DNA of 29,956 nucleotides from Bacteroidota bacterium (GTDB taxonomy: Bacteria > Bacteroidota > Bacteroidia > AKYH767-A > OLB10), in assembly GCA_016722525.1 (NCBI GenBank), contig JADKJB010000020.1, forward strand, positions 1 through 29,956, given 5' to 3'. The notes beneath the pieces were generated by a model. It was not told where the DNA came from, did no database searches, and was given only the letters and a program-made list of their open reading frames with translations. Positions 19,102 through 28,404 of the stretch are shown here, piece by piece (the stretch's first letter is position 1; each line of letters opens with the position of its first letter). Made by a program: the position numbers and the translations under genes.

Positions 19102-19472
19102 ATGGATACCAACGACAATGGCCCACGAAAAAGAGGCCCCAAACCAAAGAATTTAGTCAAAGACATCAGGCGCAAGACCTATAAAACGTACAGTTCGGAG
19201 GAAAAGATCCGCATTGTACTAGAAGGAATGCGTGGGGAAGATAGTATAGCGAACATTTGCCGCAAGTATGGCATTAATGATAGGTCTATTACAAATGGAG
19301 CAAAGACTTCCTGGAGGCCGGTAAAAAACGATTGAGTGGCGATACCGAAAGAAATGCCAATGCCAGTGAGGTTCAAGAACTAAAAAAGGAGAATGATAAC
19401 CTGAAAAAGGCTCTTGCAGACCTGTACCTGCACAACGACTTGCTTAAAAAAAGTTTAATCGGCTTGGAATAA
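19102..19472 (+). pseudogene. IS3-type transposase OrfA, one frameshift
   Basis: OrfA is the helix-turn-helix DNA-binding subunit. From the ATG at 19102 it reads KRGPKPKNLVKDIRRKTYKT, then YSSEEKIRIVLEGMRGEDSI and ANICRKYGINDR. A one-base loss near 19288 then breaks the frame. With it restored the text goes on YYKWSKDFLEAGKKRLSGDT and ends in a leucine-zipper-like coiled coil (VQELKKENDNLKKALADLYL). This full ~124-residue length is normal. The upstream TTG at 19063, inside the terminal repeat, is unlikely to be the start. It ends 8 bases before orfB. The break would stop OrfA production unless it is a sequencing error. Confidence 0.8.
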
Positions 19473-19480
19473 GTCCTAAA

Positions 19481-20416
19481 ATGGAAAAATACATGCGGTT
19501 AAATCAAAGCGAAAAGTTTGAAATCATCCAACTGGTTGAAAAATCGGATAGGGGCGTAAACGATACGTTGAAGGAACTGGGCGTGCATAAAAGCACCTTC
19601 TATCAGTGGTATCATGCTTATTTATCGCAGGGTTATGATGGTCTGGCAGACAAGCCTTGCAAACGCAGACAATTCTGGAATCAAATCCCTGAACCGGAAA
19701 AGCAACAGATCGTAGAACTGGCTTTGGAGTATACGGATCGTTCTCCCAGAGAAGTGGCCTGTTTGTATACCGATACGTTTAAACGTTTTGTATCGGAAAG
19801 CTCCGTGTACCGGATACTCAAATCAAAAGGATTAATTACCACCCCGGCTTTCATGTTGATGCAGGCCAGTGACGTGTTTAAAGACCAAACCGTGCGGGTG
19901 AATGAAATGTGGCAAACGGACTTTACTTATTTTAAAATCCCTGGCTGGGGATGGTATTATCTGAGTACCATACTGGACGATTACTCCCGGTTCATCATTC
20001 ACTGGCAATTGTGTAAAAATATGAAGTCACAGGATGTGCAGGATACCGTCAATCAGGCGATGCTCAAATCCAATCTTCAGGAAAATGAACGACCGAAGTT
20101 GCTCAGCGATAACGGATCGTGCTACATTGCCGGGGACTTTAAATCGTATTTAGAGACGCAACAAATCAAACATGTTCGGGGAAGGGTTAATCATCCGCAA
20201 ACACAAGGCAAAATTGAACGCTATCATCGCAGCATGAAAAATGTGGTGAAACTGGATGTGTATTACAGTCCCATGGAGCTGGAAGCTGCTTTAAAACGCT
20301 TCGTGCATTATTACAATTACGAGCGCTACCATGAATCATTAAACAATGTAACCCCGGCGGATAAGTATTATGGAAAAGCCGCACGAATACTGGAAAGGAG
20401 GAGAAAATCAAGATAA
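19481..20416 (+). CDS. IS3-type transposase OrfB (DDE integrase)
   Basis: An intact 311-residue transposase that carries out strand cleavage and transfer. Residues 1-60 hold a helix-turn-helix (EKFEIIQLVEKSDRGVNDTL). The rve integrase core follows with the catalytic triad Asp147 (WQTDFTY), Asp210 (LLSDNG) and Glu246 (TQGKIERYH), a D-D-35-E spacing as in IS3. The C-terminal HYYNYERYHESLNNVTPADK motif is also typical. It has its own ATG 8 bases after orfA, with no obvious slippery overlap. The element lies between T9SS genes and may have disrupted the small gene to its left. Confidence 0.92.
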   Translation: MEKYMRLNQSEKFEIIQLVEKSDRGVNDTLKELGVHKSTFYQWYHAYLSQGYDGLADKPCKRRQFWNQIPEPEKQQIVELALEYTDRSPREVACLYTDTFKRFVSESSVYRILKSKGLITTPAFMLMQASDVFKDQTVRVNEMWQTDFTYFKIPGWGWYYLSTILDDYSRFIIHWQLCKNMKSQDVQDTVNQAMLKSNLQENERPKLLSDNGSCYIAGDFKSYLETQQIKHVRGRVNHPQTQGKIERYHRSMKNVVKLDVYYSPMELEAALKRFVHYYNYERYHESLNNVTPADKYYGKAARILERRRKSR

Positions 20417-20509
20417 AACACTAAAAGAAAGAAAATCAAACTATTTTAAGGCCAGTACAGTATGGACTTAAATCAATTCAAGTGCTAAACAACTAAAAAA
20501 TTAAATACC

Positions 20510-20533
20510 TTTAAGGTTATGAAAGTGTCCAAA
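20510..20533 (-). repeat. IS right terminal inverted repeat
   Basis: The complement of this segment reads TTTGGACACTTTCATAACCT, matching the left end at 19062. It lies about 95 bases after the orfB stop. Confidence 0.7.
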
Positions 20534-20634
20534 ATATTTTAACTATGAAAGTTCACTTTGGTTTGAAGACGTACGCAAACAACATGTAGTAGGTTCCAGT
20601 TGTGTTTTTCATATTAAAGTAAATTAAAATTTGA

Positions 20635-22044
20635 TTATTTTTTTAAAAGAATTTTATCCTTAAAATTTATTTTTGCTAAATAGTTGCCTTTATCAAAATT
20701 CTCCAAATCAATGCAAACCATCTGGTCGTTTATATTACTAAATGTTTTAATTAATCTGCCTTCAGCAGTAAAAATGTCAACAGACATGATCTCCTTTTCA
20801 GCATAAATGTATAAATTATCTGCTGTAGGGTTTGGATAAATATAATTTTGTATAAATTGCTCATTATTTTCAATTACAAAAGTTGCATCATGAATTAGAG
20901 TGATAGCAGTATTAGTTTGAATTGGAGGATTTTGCATCAAAATATATATAGGCAATATTTTCTATAATATTCGGAATACTTATTGAATCAAATGTCTTTA
21001 TCCTAAAACTGAAAGATCCATGACTCTTAGGTTCATTAATGTTAGAATCAGGCAATAAATATTAAGTGGAGTCTTGAAATACCATATTTCCTAAAGAGTC
21101 GTATAACTGTATAAATGCTTCGTAATTCAATAATACCCCTTGTGAATTAGGTAATAAAACTTCACATTCTATTTCTATTTCCTTGTTAATAAGAAATTCT
21201 ACATTATCCCAAATTATACTATCCGGTGCAATTATAGTAGGTAATAAGGTTGAAGAAGAATAAGACACTGACTGGGTAATTCCAATTTTATTTTCCGAAT
21301 AAAAGCAGAAGTTAAAATAAAACCATCGCCCATATCGAATTGTAAAATGTAGGATCCTGAATCCGTGAAAAAGGTATAAAATCCGGAATCATTAGTAAAA
21401 GTAAAAAACGGTATCAAAAGCAGTAATTAATGAAATTCTTTGATTAGACAGGGTATAATCATTAAAATCATTTAAACCATTATTATTACGATCAAAGAAA
21501 ACCTTCCCGCTTAAATTACAGCCTGAATTGTTAAAACCCAACATCAGCCACAAAACCTCCAAGGCAACCATTAGAATCAGTAACAGTGCAATATAATCAC
21601 CAGGTGTCAAGGTTAAATGCGGAATTAGTTGAATCAACTATATTGGGATTCCATGAGTAAACAAACGGCGCATCACCACTTATTGGATTCACTATTGCCA
21701 CTCCATTAGCACAGGTGCTGCAGGCAGCACCAAAAATTTGTACTTCGGCATCAATAAATGCATCTACAATTAAAGTATCTACATCAATGCAACCACTATC
21801 CTGAAGCAGTTACTATGTAAGTACCCTGAAAAACAAATAGACTCAGGGGAACACCTAAATAAGTTACCGTAACATTATCAAAAGTAATAATAACTTGTGA
21901 GGTACTGTTAATTACTTCAAATTCTACTTCTGCAAACAAAGGGCCACTACATGATGGGCTGAGTAATTGTCATAAGTAAATCACACTGCGCATGACTAAA
22001 AGGTTACATCCAATCAAACCCAAAATCAAAAATATTTTTTTCAA
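20635..22044 (-). pseudogene. Decayed DUF7619-type T9SS protein, paralogue of the 880-aa gene
   Basis: Many short frames line up on the minus strand. They include an N-terminal LKKIFLILGLIGCNLLV, SprB-like segments (DSGCIDVDTLIVDAFIDAEV; SGDAPFVYSWNPNIVDSTNS), an SdrD_B-like SGKVFFDRNNNGLNDFNDYT, and DUF7619-like DSNINEPKSHGSFSFRIKTF followed by ENIAYIYFD and IQTNTAITLI. The end is a sorting domain (QNYIYPNPTADNLYIYAEKE ... GNYLAKINFKDKILLKK). At least six indels separate these, and parts expected between them are missing, so it is more worn than its neighbours. The 3' domain order matches the gene at 10269-12911. The likely start is TTG near 22044. It abuts the IS and may have been silenced long before. 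Confidence 0.7.
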
Positions 22045-22162
22045 GACGATTTTTTGTTTTTAATGTATGAAATACAAACCAACTGGCATAAAGCTTTTAT
22101 ATTTGTAAACTTAATGGAAAATATTCAAAAAACAATTAATTGAAATAATATTTTTCAGTGAT

Positions 22163-22310
22163 TTATTTGATTACTTTATCCCATGATAAATTTACGGTTT
22201 TGGGGTTATTTTCCTCAAATCCAGATCATAAAGTGTATAAATGGCCATTCGCCGTTTCCAATATTAGGGCATCCTGAGAATCCGTGCAACCTCGCCAAAA
22301 TCAGACCACC
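22163..22310 (-). pseudogene. Eroded lipoprotein-like fragment
   Basis: With one shift the minus strand reads RGCTDSQDALILETANGHLY, then TLYDLD and FEENNPKTVNLSWDKVIK before a stop at 22163-22165. An upstream frame gives LILARLHG, which with the GC could be a lipobox-type signal (L-x-x-C). The whole is about 50 residues and no family is recognised. It could be a small lipoprotein gene damaged by two indels, or the tail of a larger one. Confidence 0.35.
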
Positions 22311-22622
22311 CTTCGAAAAAGTAGTCTGAAAGTAGTCTGAATCTATGTAAATCAGGCAATTATATCGTCCAGACAAGTTCAAAGATGAGGTGAAAATTGA
22401 AAATTTCAGAGGAGCAAAATAAAATTAGACAAATCAGCACAAGCAATGATTACCAATCCTACATTATAATCAAATACCTTAAAGATATATTTATATGGCA
22501 CTAAAGAAGTTGCGAGAGATTTAGTTGAATCATAGAAAATAGCTTTACCTCCAATTAGAAAGAGAGGAGAAGAAAATGTGAGAACTTTTTGGGATTTTAT
22601 TTGGAATGAAATTTATTAAATC
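22311..22622. other. Gap without a recognisable gene
   Basis: It holds a short direct repeat (AGTAGTCTGAA twice, 22316-22340), loosely like the GTGGTC/TAGCC iterations in the hairpin elements at 23181 and 25648, but there is no hairpin here. A 13-codon open stretch (TKEVARDLVES before a stop near 22530) is too short to call. Confidence 0.3.
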
Positions 22623-23110
22623 ATGAATATTGATATAATTGCAGTTATTGTTGCAAGCTATGCAGCGGTTGTTTCTACCGAGTTTTGATTTTAGAATTTT
22701 ATAAACACCGCAAAGCAAATATTCCAAAATTCCACATTTCAATGGGAGTTGGTGAATTTCAATATGATGAAAATTCTCCTGTAGAAAAAACAATTAGAAT
22801 TGTCATTGAAAATATAGGTGATAAAGATGTTAATATTTATGAACCAATTTTGATGCTTATGCCCCGGCTTCCCATTTGTATAAAAGTATGACTACACAAT
22901 TATTTCCTGTAAATGTGCATTTCCTTTATTTATGAAAGGAGGGGGCTCACAGTATATTGGATTTGTCTTGTTCAGAGATCTTTTGAAGATAATAAGGATG
23001 TTGATTTTAATGCAATGTTCATTCGATGTATTTTAGAGATGGGGAAAGAAGACATCATGGGACTAATTGGTACAAATTCACCTTATTTCAAAAGTAATAG
23101 TTATGACTAG
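22623..23110 (+). pseudogene. Small membrane-anchored protein of unknown function, frameshifted
   Basis: The plus strand starts MNIDIIAVIVASYAAVVSTE, an N-terminal membrane helix. After a shift it continues ILEFYKHRKANIPKFHISMG and TIRIVIENIGDKDVNIYEPI. After further shifts it gives FPLFMKGGGSQYIGFVLF, then FEDNKDVDFNAMFIRCILEM and IMGLIGTNSPYFKSNSYD, ending at 23108-23110. The layout (one helix, then a beta-rich domain with an E-N-I-G-x-x-x-V motif) is common in small uncharacterised bacterial proteins. At least three indels are needed. No catalytic motif seen. Confidence 0.5.
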
Positions 23111-23180
23111 ATCTGTCAGTTCAAGGTTAAAAATCATTCACAGCTCTCAACAAATCATTTATTCAGGCTGATCCAAAAAA

Positions 23181-23312
23181 TTAGCCGAAATGTAGCCAAA
23201 ATCGCTGAAAAATAGCCTAAAAACATGTTAAACAGGGCATTATGCAGCCCTTGTCGGACAACCATAGCAGAGAAACCCTTTCGTTAACACGAAAGGGTTT
23301 CACGCTTTATGG
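23181..23312. repeat. Hairpin element, copy 1
   Basis: A conserved leader (TAGCC/AAAA iterations, GGGCATTATGCAGCCC, GTCGGACAACC) leads into a perfect 13-bp stem, GAAACCCTTTCGT / ACGAAAGGGTTTC, with loop TAAC (23272-23301). It is closed outside by CCATA/TATGG. The second copy is at 25648-25776. This copy lies between convergent genes and could act as a terminator, but no T tract follows. Confidence 0.75.
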
Positions 23313-23472
23313 GGGATTTGAGGTATGGGGAGGAGTTTCTGTTGCACATTGCTATTATCAATAAAGAATAAGCGCCAGGTTAATCCATTTCAAAATTGAT
23401 ATAAAATTAAAAATTGGACTGAGGGTAATCTGAATTTAGATAAAGATGTTTCGAAAAAAGATTTTTAATGTG

Positions 23473-25419
23473 CTATTGTTTTATCAGTTTAACTGCACGA
23501 AGATTTTCATTTGAATTAATTTTACAGAAATATACTCCACTATTTAAATCTGCTAAATCAATTTCCATTCTGTTCTTACCTTTTTGAAGATTTTTTCCTG
23601 AAATAGTTTTTACTTCTTGCCCAATGAGTTGAACCTTCGAGGAAAGATGCCCACGATGTTCCATCATAAACGGAAATGCCTCCGTAATATGGAAACGTTT
23701 GTGTGTTATGCGCTCCAATAAAAACTGTATCTGCATTTCCAAATGCGATTGATGTTACATGGTCGGCTGCAATGCCGGAAGTAATTGTTGTGGTCAAAAG
23801 CAATATCATAAACATACATGATTGGTAAACCAAGAGCTGCAAAATCAATTGATGTCCAAACACCATTATCTAAAATATAAATGAACATAAAACCCCGAAA
23901 TACATTTTGCCGCCTGCCCGCGGTTCCATACAAAGCAATCCAATTGGTGGCAAACCGCTGTTGGATGAATTCAAATTTGTAAAAGTGTTTGTGGTGTGAT
24001 TATACATTTGAACGGTGCTGTTGTATAAACGCATAAATACATGTCCGCTATCATCCGCCTCCACTTCTTCAGGTGTTTGAAAATTTGCTCCCGCATTTGT
24101 ATTGTCCCACAAAACCCAGGATGCATAATTTTTATAATCGCCATTTGGAATTTGAATGGCATAACCATAACCTCCATAATAAGTCATCCAAATATCACCA
24201 TAACTATCTTCAGTTACTGATGAACCAATTGGAGTGTTGTTTTGCAATGAGGGAAAAAGTCCCTGATTAAACTTTCCATAATCTTCCCAATGCGGACAAT
24301 CAAAAACCTGAATGCCTCCTTCGTCGTTAGCAAACCACTTACGATTCTTGGAATCAACAAAAATTTGATTGTTGATGTAGTCAACCAGTCCGGTGTTGTA
24401 GCGTGTATAAGTTTTCCATGTAGTGCCATCATATTTTTCAAGGAAACCAATTCCACAAGACCAGTAGTTTCCATTGTTATCAATGCGAACATCATACACA
24501 TGATTCGGTGCAGTATGCGTGGTCCATGATGTTCCATCAAAAATGTAGATTCCGGAATTACTTGCAAGTACTCCTAATTAAAGTATCAGCATGTGCATCC
24601 ACAGCAAATAATCCATTTTGAGAAATTGGGCTGTTGTTGCTGTTAATATGACTCCATGTTGTACCGTTATAAATATCAACTGAAGTATTTGTGACGGCAT
24701 AAATTTTATTTGAAGTTGCATCATATTCAACATCCTTTACATCAACTTGCGTGAGCCCGAATTTGCCGGAGTAAATAAAATCCAGTTAAGTCCGTCAAAT
24801 TTTATCAGCCCCATGTTGGTTCCTATCCAGATATTATTTTGTGCATCGGCACAATTTTGTCAACCATGCTGGTTTGCAAATTAGAATTGTTTGGGGTGTA
24901 AATTGTCCAGCTTGTACCGTTAAACTTTGCACCACCGGCACCATTTGTAACATTTAAAAATGTTGCCCAAACATTGTTGTTTCCATCTACGCAAATACCA
25001 CGCATATCATCTTCTGGCAGGGGTGAATTGGCCGAGGTATAATTTGTCCAGGTAGTTCCATCGTAATGAGCAATTCCCCATGTGCAATTCCGTTTCCACT
25101 CCGTTTGTTGCCACCCATACGCCATCGTTATTGTCAAATGCAATATCATACACACGGTCAGCAGGCAGGTAGTTATCAAAGTCGCCCCAACAGGTATAAA
25201 TGGTGTCAGCATAATTAAATCGCACTACCGATCCATTACTCCAGAATGGCATGTAACCACCAGTCCAAATATTTCCATTGCAATCACTTTTAACAGTCTG
25301 AATATAGTCGCCACCAATGCCTGTGTTGTCAGGACGGATAAAATACCAATCGGGCGATTGTGAATGTCCCATTGAAAATATTAAATTGCAAAATAATAGG
25401 TTAGTAAATATTTTTTCAT
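23473..25419 (-). pseudogene. T9SS protein with two-component-regulator-like propeller repeats, many frameshifts
   Basis: The ATG at 25417-25419 opens a signal peptide (MKKYLLTYYF, then NLIFSMGHSQSPDW after a shift). The body consists of short propeller repeats of the D-x-N-G-N-x-W-x-G...Y-D-G-T-x-W-x-x-Y type, for example IAHYDGTTWTNYTSANSPLP and GICVDGNNNVWATFLN. These are the Reg_prop-like blades of hybrid sensor periplasmic domains and of many secreted Bacteroidota proteins. The C-terminal sorting domain is LQKGKNRMEIDLADLNSGVY ... LRAVKLIKQ. Overlapping readings show at least six frame changes in about 650 codons. With no histidine kinase attached, it is cargo, not a sensor. Function unknown. 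Confidence 0.75.
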
Positions 25420-25647
25420 TATTTAGTTTTTAACTTGTTTTACTCTTTGAAGATGTTCTTATGAATTTATAATGTAGAAATAAATTTTGTTAATCTATTC
25501 CACCAGCTATCTGCAAAAATGACTTGATAATACATTAATGTTAAAATTTTTTGCAATTCAAAAATAGTCGTTCCTGTTTTTGTGGAAGAATAAAAGATGC
25601 TGAGCGGGGTTAAATTGATGTTGAATATGCCGGTGAAATAGAACCAG

Positions 25648-25776
25648 CTTAGGGAAAGTGGTCGAAAATGCTGAAAAAGTGGTCAAAAACCCGAAATAAG
25701 GGTATTATACAGGCCAAGTCGGACAACCCTAAAGAGAGACCCTGTAGCTGAACGCTACAGGGTCTCACGCTTTAGG
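25648..25776. repeat. Hairpin element, copy 2
   Basis: The same leader (GTGGTC/AAAA iterations, GGGTATTATACAGGCC, GTCGGACAACC) is followed by a perfect 13-bp stem GAGACCCTGTAGC / GCTACAGGGTCTC, loop TGAAC (25736-25766), inside an outer stem CCTAAAG/CTTTAGG (25728-25776). The 25420-25924 gap otherwise shows no gene. It lies between divergent genes, so it is not simply a terminator. Confidence 0.75.
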
Positions 25777-25924
25777 CTGTGCCCTCGAAAGATATGTAAA
25801 TAGGGGCTTTTGCTTTTTATCGCGATTCTAATATTCTTTGATTAAGACTCCTGCGGAATCTCCGGCACTTGAAAAAGTAGTTTTTCAATTTTTATTTCGT
25901 AATTTCGATTGAAAGTCGATTGCC

Positions 25925-27330
25925 ATGAAAAACAGATACTGTTTATTATGCTTGTTTTGGTGATTTCTACCTTACACGCGCAACATCAAACCGATCGTTG
26001 GTATTTTGGGATTAATGCTGGTATAAGTTTTATTTCCGGAGCTCCTGTAGTTATACAGGATCTTTGAATACAACAGAAGGAACAACCTCTTCAAGTGATT
26101 CGTTGGGGAATTTAAATTTTTATTCTGAAGGTGTAACAGTGTATGACAAAATGGAGTCGTGATGCCCAATGGAAGTGGTTTGTTTGGAAATGTGAGCACC
26201 ACAGTTTCTGCTCTCGCTGTTCCTCATCCCGGAAATGGTAATCTTCACTACTTATTTACTTTGGATGAAGCCACAGGGGACTAATGGTTTTGTTATTCTG
26301 TTGTTGATATGAGTTTGCAATCGGGTAATGGAGATGTGACCTTGAAAAATATTCCTATTCAAGGTAATGTTACTGAAAAAATGGCGGCAGTTGAACAACT
26401 GGGCACCAACAATATTTGGGTGACTGTACATGAATGGGGAACAGATGCATTTTATTCTTATTTAGTAACACCAGCAGGTTTTCAAAGCACACCGGTAATT
26501 AGTCATGCAGGAATGGTACATACCATTGATCCTCTTGAACAGAACAAATATGGACAAATGAAATTTAATTCTTGCGGAACAAAACTTGCGTTGGCAATTG
26601 GGTATCTGGATACTGTTCAGGTTCTGGATTTTGATCCTGCCACCGGAATTTTTCAAATCAATTACACTTCCCATTAGGAGATCATGTTTATGGGGTGGAA
26701 TTTCGCAGAACAGTTCGATGCTGTATGCTACCCGGTATAATACAGGTTCAGGTTATGCCGACTTAATCCAGTTTGATATTTCATCCAGGAAATCAAGCAA
26801 CTATTCTCGCAAGCATGACAACTATTTCGACAAATACAACCGGCACATCTTTTATTATGCTCTCCAAATGGCACCTGATAATAATATTTATTTGAGTGTA
26901 TCGTGGAGTACTTTCCTGGGTAAAATTGATGATCCTGATGTTGGTAGTGCAGGTTGCAATTTTACTGAAATGGGATTTGATTTGGATCCCAATTTTACGG
27001 GCGCATCATCAGCATTAGGACTACCTGCATTTGTGCAATCGTATTTCAGGGTGAAATTGTTTGTGCTGTTCCCAGCTCATTAAACGAAGAAAATCAATCC
27101 GGTTTTAATATTGTATCAAATATTTCGAGTGATGAGTTTACATTCACTAATGAAAATATAAATTATCCGGTTTCAATACTTATTTTCGATAATTCAGGAA
27201 GATTGTTGGAGATGGATACAGATATCAGTACACCGAAATTTAATTTTGGAAAAAAATCTTAAGTGGAATTTACTTTGTCAGAATACAAAGTATGTCTCAA
27301 TCAGAAAACTTCAAAATTGTTAAAATTTAG
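25925..27330 (+). pseudogene. Secreted propeller-like T9SS protein, many frameshifts
   Basis: The plus strand opens with a signal-peptide-like LFIMLVLVISTLHAQHQTDR, then WYFGINAGISFISGAPVV. It carries on through several frames: DSLGNLNFYSEGVTVYD, ALAVPHPGNGNLHYLFTLDE, then the longest intact block from MSLQSGNGDVTLKNI through EWGTDAFYSYLVTPAG to QMKFNSCGTKLALAIGYLD. Next are GVEFSQNSSMLYATRYN and the block MAPDNNIYLSVSWSTFLGKI. The tail (YPVSILIFDNSGRLLEMDTD ... SGIYFVRIQSMSQSENFKIV) is a type A sorting domain ending K-I at 27330. The YATRYN and APDNNIY motifs fit the WD40/lactonase-like propeller of secreted Bacteroidota proteins. About seven indels are needed. Confidence 0.7.
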
Positions 27331-27346
27331 TTTTTAAAATAATTAC

Positions 27347-27354
27347 TATATTTG
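27347..27354 (+). promoter_or_regulatory. Possible -7 element of the RAYT gene
   Basis: TATATTTG fits TAnnTTTG, about 66 bases upstream of the ATG, but no TTG lies at the right distance upstream. The call is weak. Confidence 0.3.
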
Positions 27355-27419
27355 CAGTATAATTTATTACTTTTTTCAAAGTATTCAACTTTTTATTTAA
27401 ACTTTTTAAATCATTTTTT

Positions 27420-28069
27420 ATGGGATGCCCCAGAGATTTACTTAAACCTAATAAATTATATCACATCTTCAACCATGCAAATGGCAAAGACAAACTATTC
27501 AAAGAAGAAAGAAATTATCCCTTTTTCATGAAGAAAATAGAAAAATGGATATTGCCATGCTGCGACATTCATGCTTATTGTCTGATACCAAATCATTTTC
27601 ACTTTGCCATGAAAATTAAAAGTGAAAAGGAACTATCCACAATCTTTGAAGAAAAGATTTCTAAAAAACTTTCAAAATTATTTTCTCCTCACCCGGTTTC
27701 CTGATCAGGGACAAAAGCATACTTGATGATGAAGCAGCGCTCCAAAAACTGAAATCCGGGATCATAGAAAAATTACTCTCAGAACAATTTTCTCACTGCT
27801 TCAATTCTTATGTACAGGCTTTTAACAAAACGTATGATAGAATGGGTTCGCTGCTGGTAGAAAGTTTTCAAAGGAAACATGTGGACTCGGAAGATTATTG
27901 GAAAACTCTGATTTGTTATATTCATAATAATCCGGTTAACCATGGAATTGTTAAATCACCTGAGAAATGGAAACATTCCAGTTATAATCTAATGTTTAAC
28001 GAGGATCCAACTTATATAAGAGAAAAGAAGTTATCGAGATTTTGGGACGTTGGAAAATTTGGTTGTTGA
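27420..28069 (+). pseudogene. RAYT / IS200-type HUH transposase, one frame break
   Basis: A single-strand DNA transposase of the Y1 HUH class, of the REP-associated tyrosine transposase (RAYT) type. The N-terminal part reads NKLYHIFNHANGKDKLFKEE and HAYCLIPNHFHFAMKIK, with the HUH metal-binding motif His59-Phe60-His61. After a frame break near 27695 it goes on SILDDEAALQKLK, then HCFNSYVQAFNKTYDRMGSL, with the likely catalytic Tyr in the S-Y-V-Q-A-F-N-K-T-Y stretch. It continues to the typical YIHNNPVNHGIV and WKHSSYNLM. The full product would be about 215 residues. RAYTs are single-copy, domesticated relatives of IS200 transposases that spread short palindromes next to their gene. The tandem GC-rich palindromic repeats begin 26 bases after the stop. 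The break could be an error. Confidence 0.8.
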
Positions 28070-28094
28070 ACATCGCGGTAGATTGGAAGGGGTT

Positions 28095-28404
28095 GCCCGA
28101 CAGGGTGGAAATTAAGATTCAACGATACTTGGTTTCCGGATGAAAACCTGAGTTTTTTGGAGTTCGTGGTGAAGCGCGGCGCGGCGGGCTAGCCCGACAG
28201 GGTTGAATTTAGGCTTCAACTAGGATTGGTTTTCCTGTGAAAACCTAAGTTTTTGGAGTTCGTGGTGAAGCGCGGAGCGCGGCGGAGCTAGCCCGACAGG
28301 GTTGAATTTAGGCTTCAACTAGGATTGGTTTCCCTGATGAAAACTTAGGTAATTTTGGAGTTCGTGGTGAACCCTGTCCGGGACGCGCAGGCGGCGCGGG
28401 CTAG
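28095..28404. repeat. Tandem ~98-bp GC-rich palindromic repeats next to RAYT
   Basis: GCCCGACAGGG recurs at 28095, 28192 and 28291, giving three units of 97-99 bp and a partial end unit. Each has a TTGAA...TTCAAC-type pair, a GGTTTTC...GAAAACC hairpin (e.g. 28226-28247), GGAGTTCGTGGTGAA and a GC-rich block with GGGCTAGCCC, a perfect palindrome extended to CGGGCTAGCCCG at 28185-28196. Units 2 and 3 are more alike than unit 1. The last GGGCTAG provides the stop codon of the opposite-strand peptidase gene. Confidence 0.85.

Larger units (their letters stand above)
19062..20533 (+). mobile_element. IS3-type insertion sequence with two ORFs
   Basis: A ~1.47-kb element is bounded by imperfect terminal inverted repeats: TTTGGACATTTTCTTAACTT at the left matches the complement of AAGGTTATGAAAGTGTCCAA at the right. 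If the ends are TG...CA, as is usual, the element is 19064-20531. It carries orfA and orfB in the order and sizes of IS3-family elements. No clear target-site duplication was found in the flanks, so the exact ends remain open. Confidence 0.8.

Noticed and set aside
22545..22793. An 82-codon minus-strand open frame
   Set aside because: It is the shadow of the plus-strand membrane-anchored gene starting at 22623.
23262..23312. Simple rho-independent terminator
   Set aside because: The stem is strong but no T tract follows, and the sister copy lies between divergent genes.
23473..25419. Hybrid two-component sensor
   Set aside because: The repeats resemble sensor propeller blades, but no transmembrane, kinase or receiver domain follows; the tail is a T9SS sorting domain.
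28095..28404. CRISPR array
   Set aside because: The ~98-bp units are contiguous with no unique spacers, and no cas genes are present.
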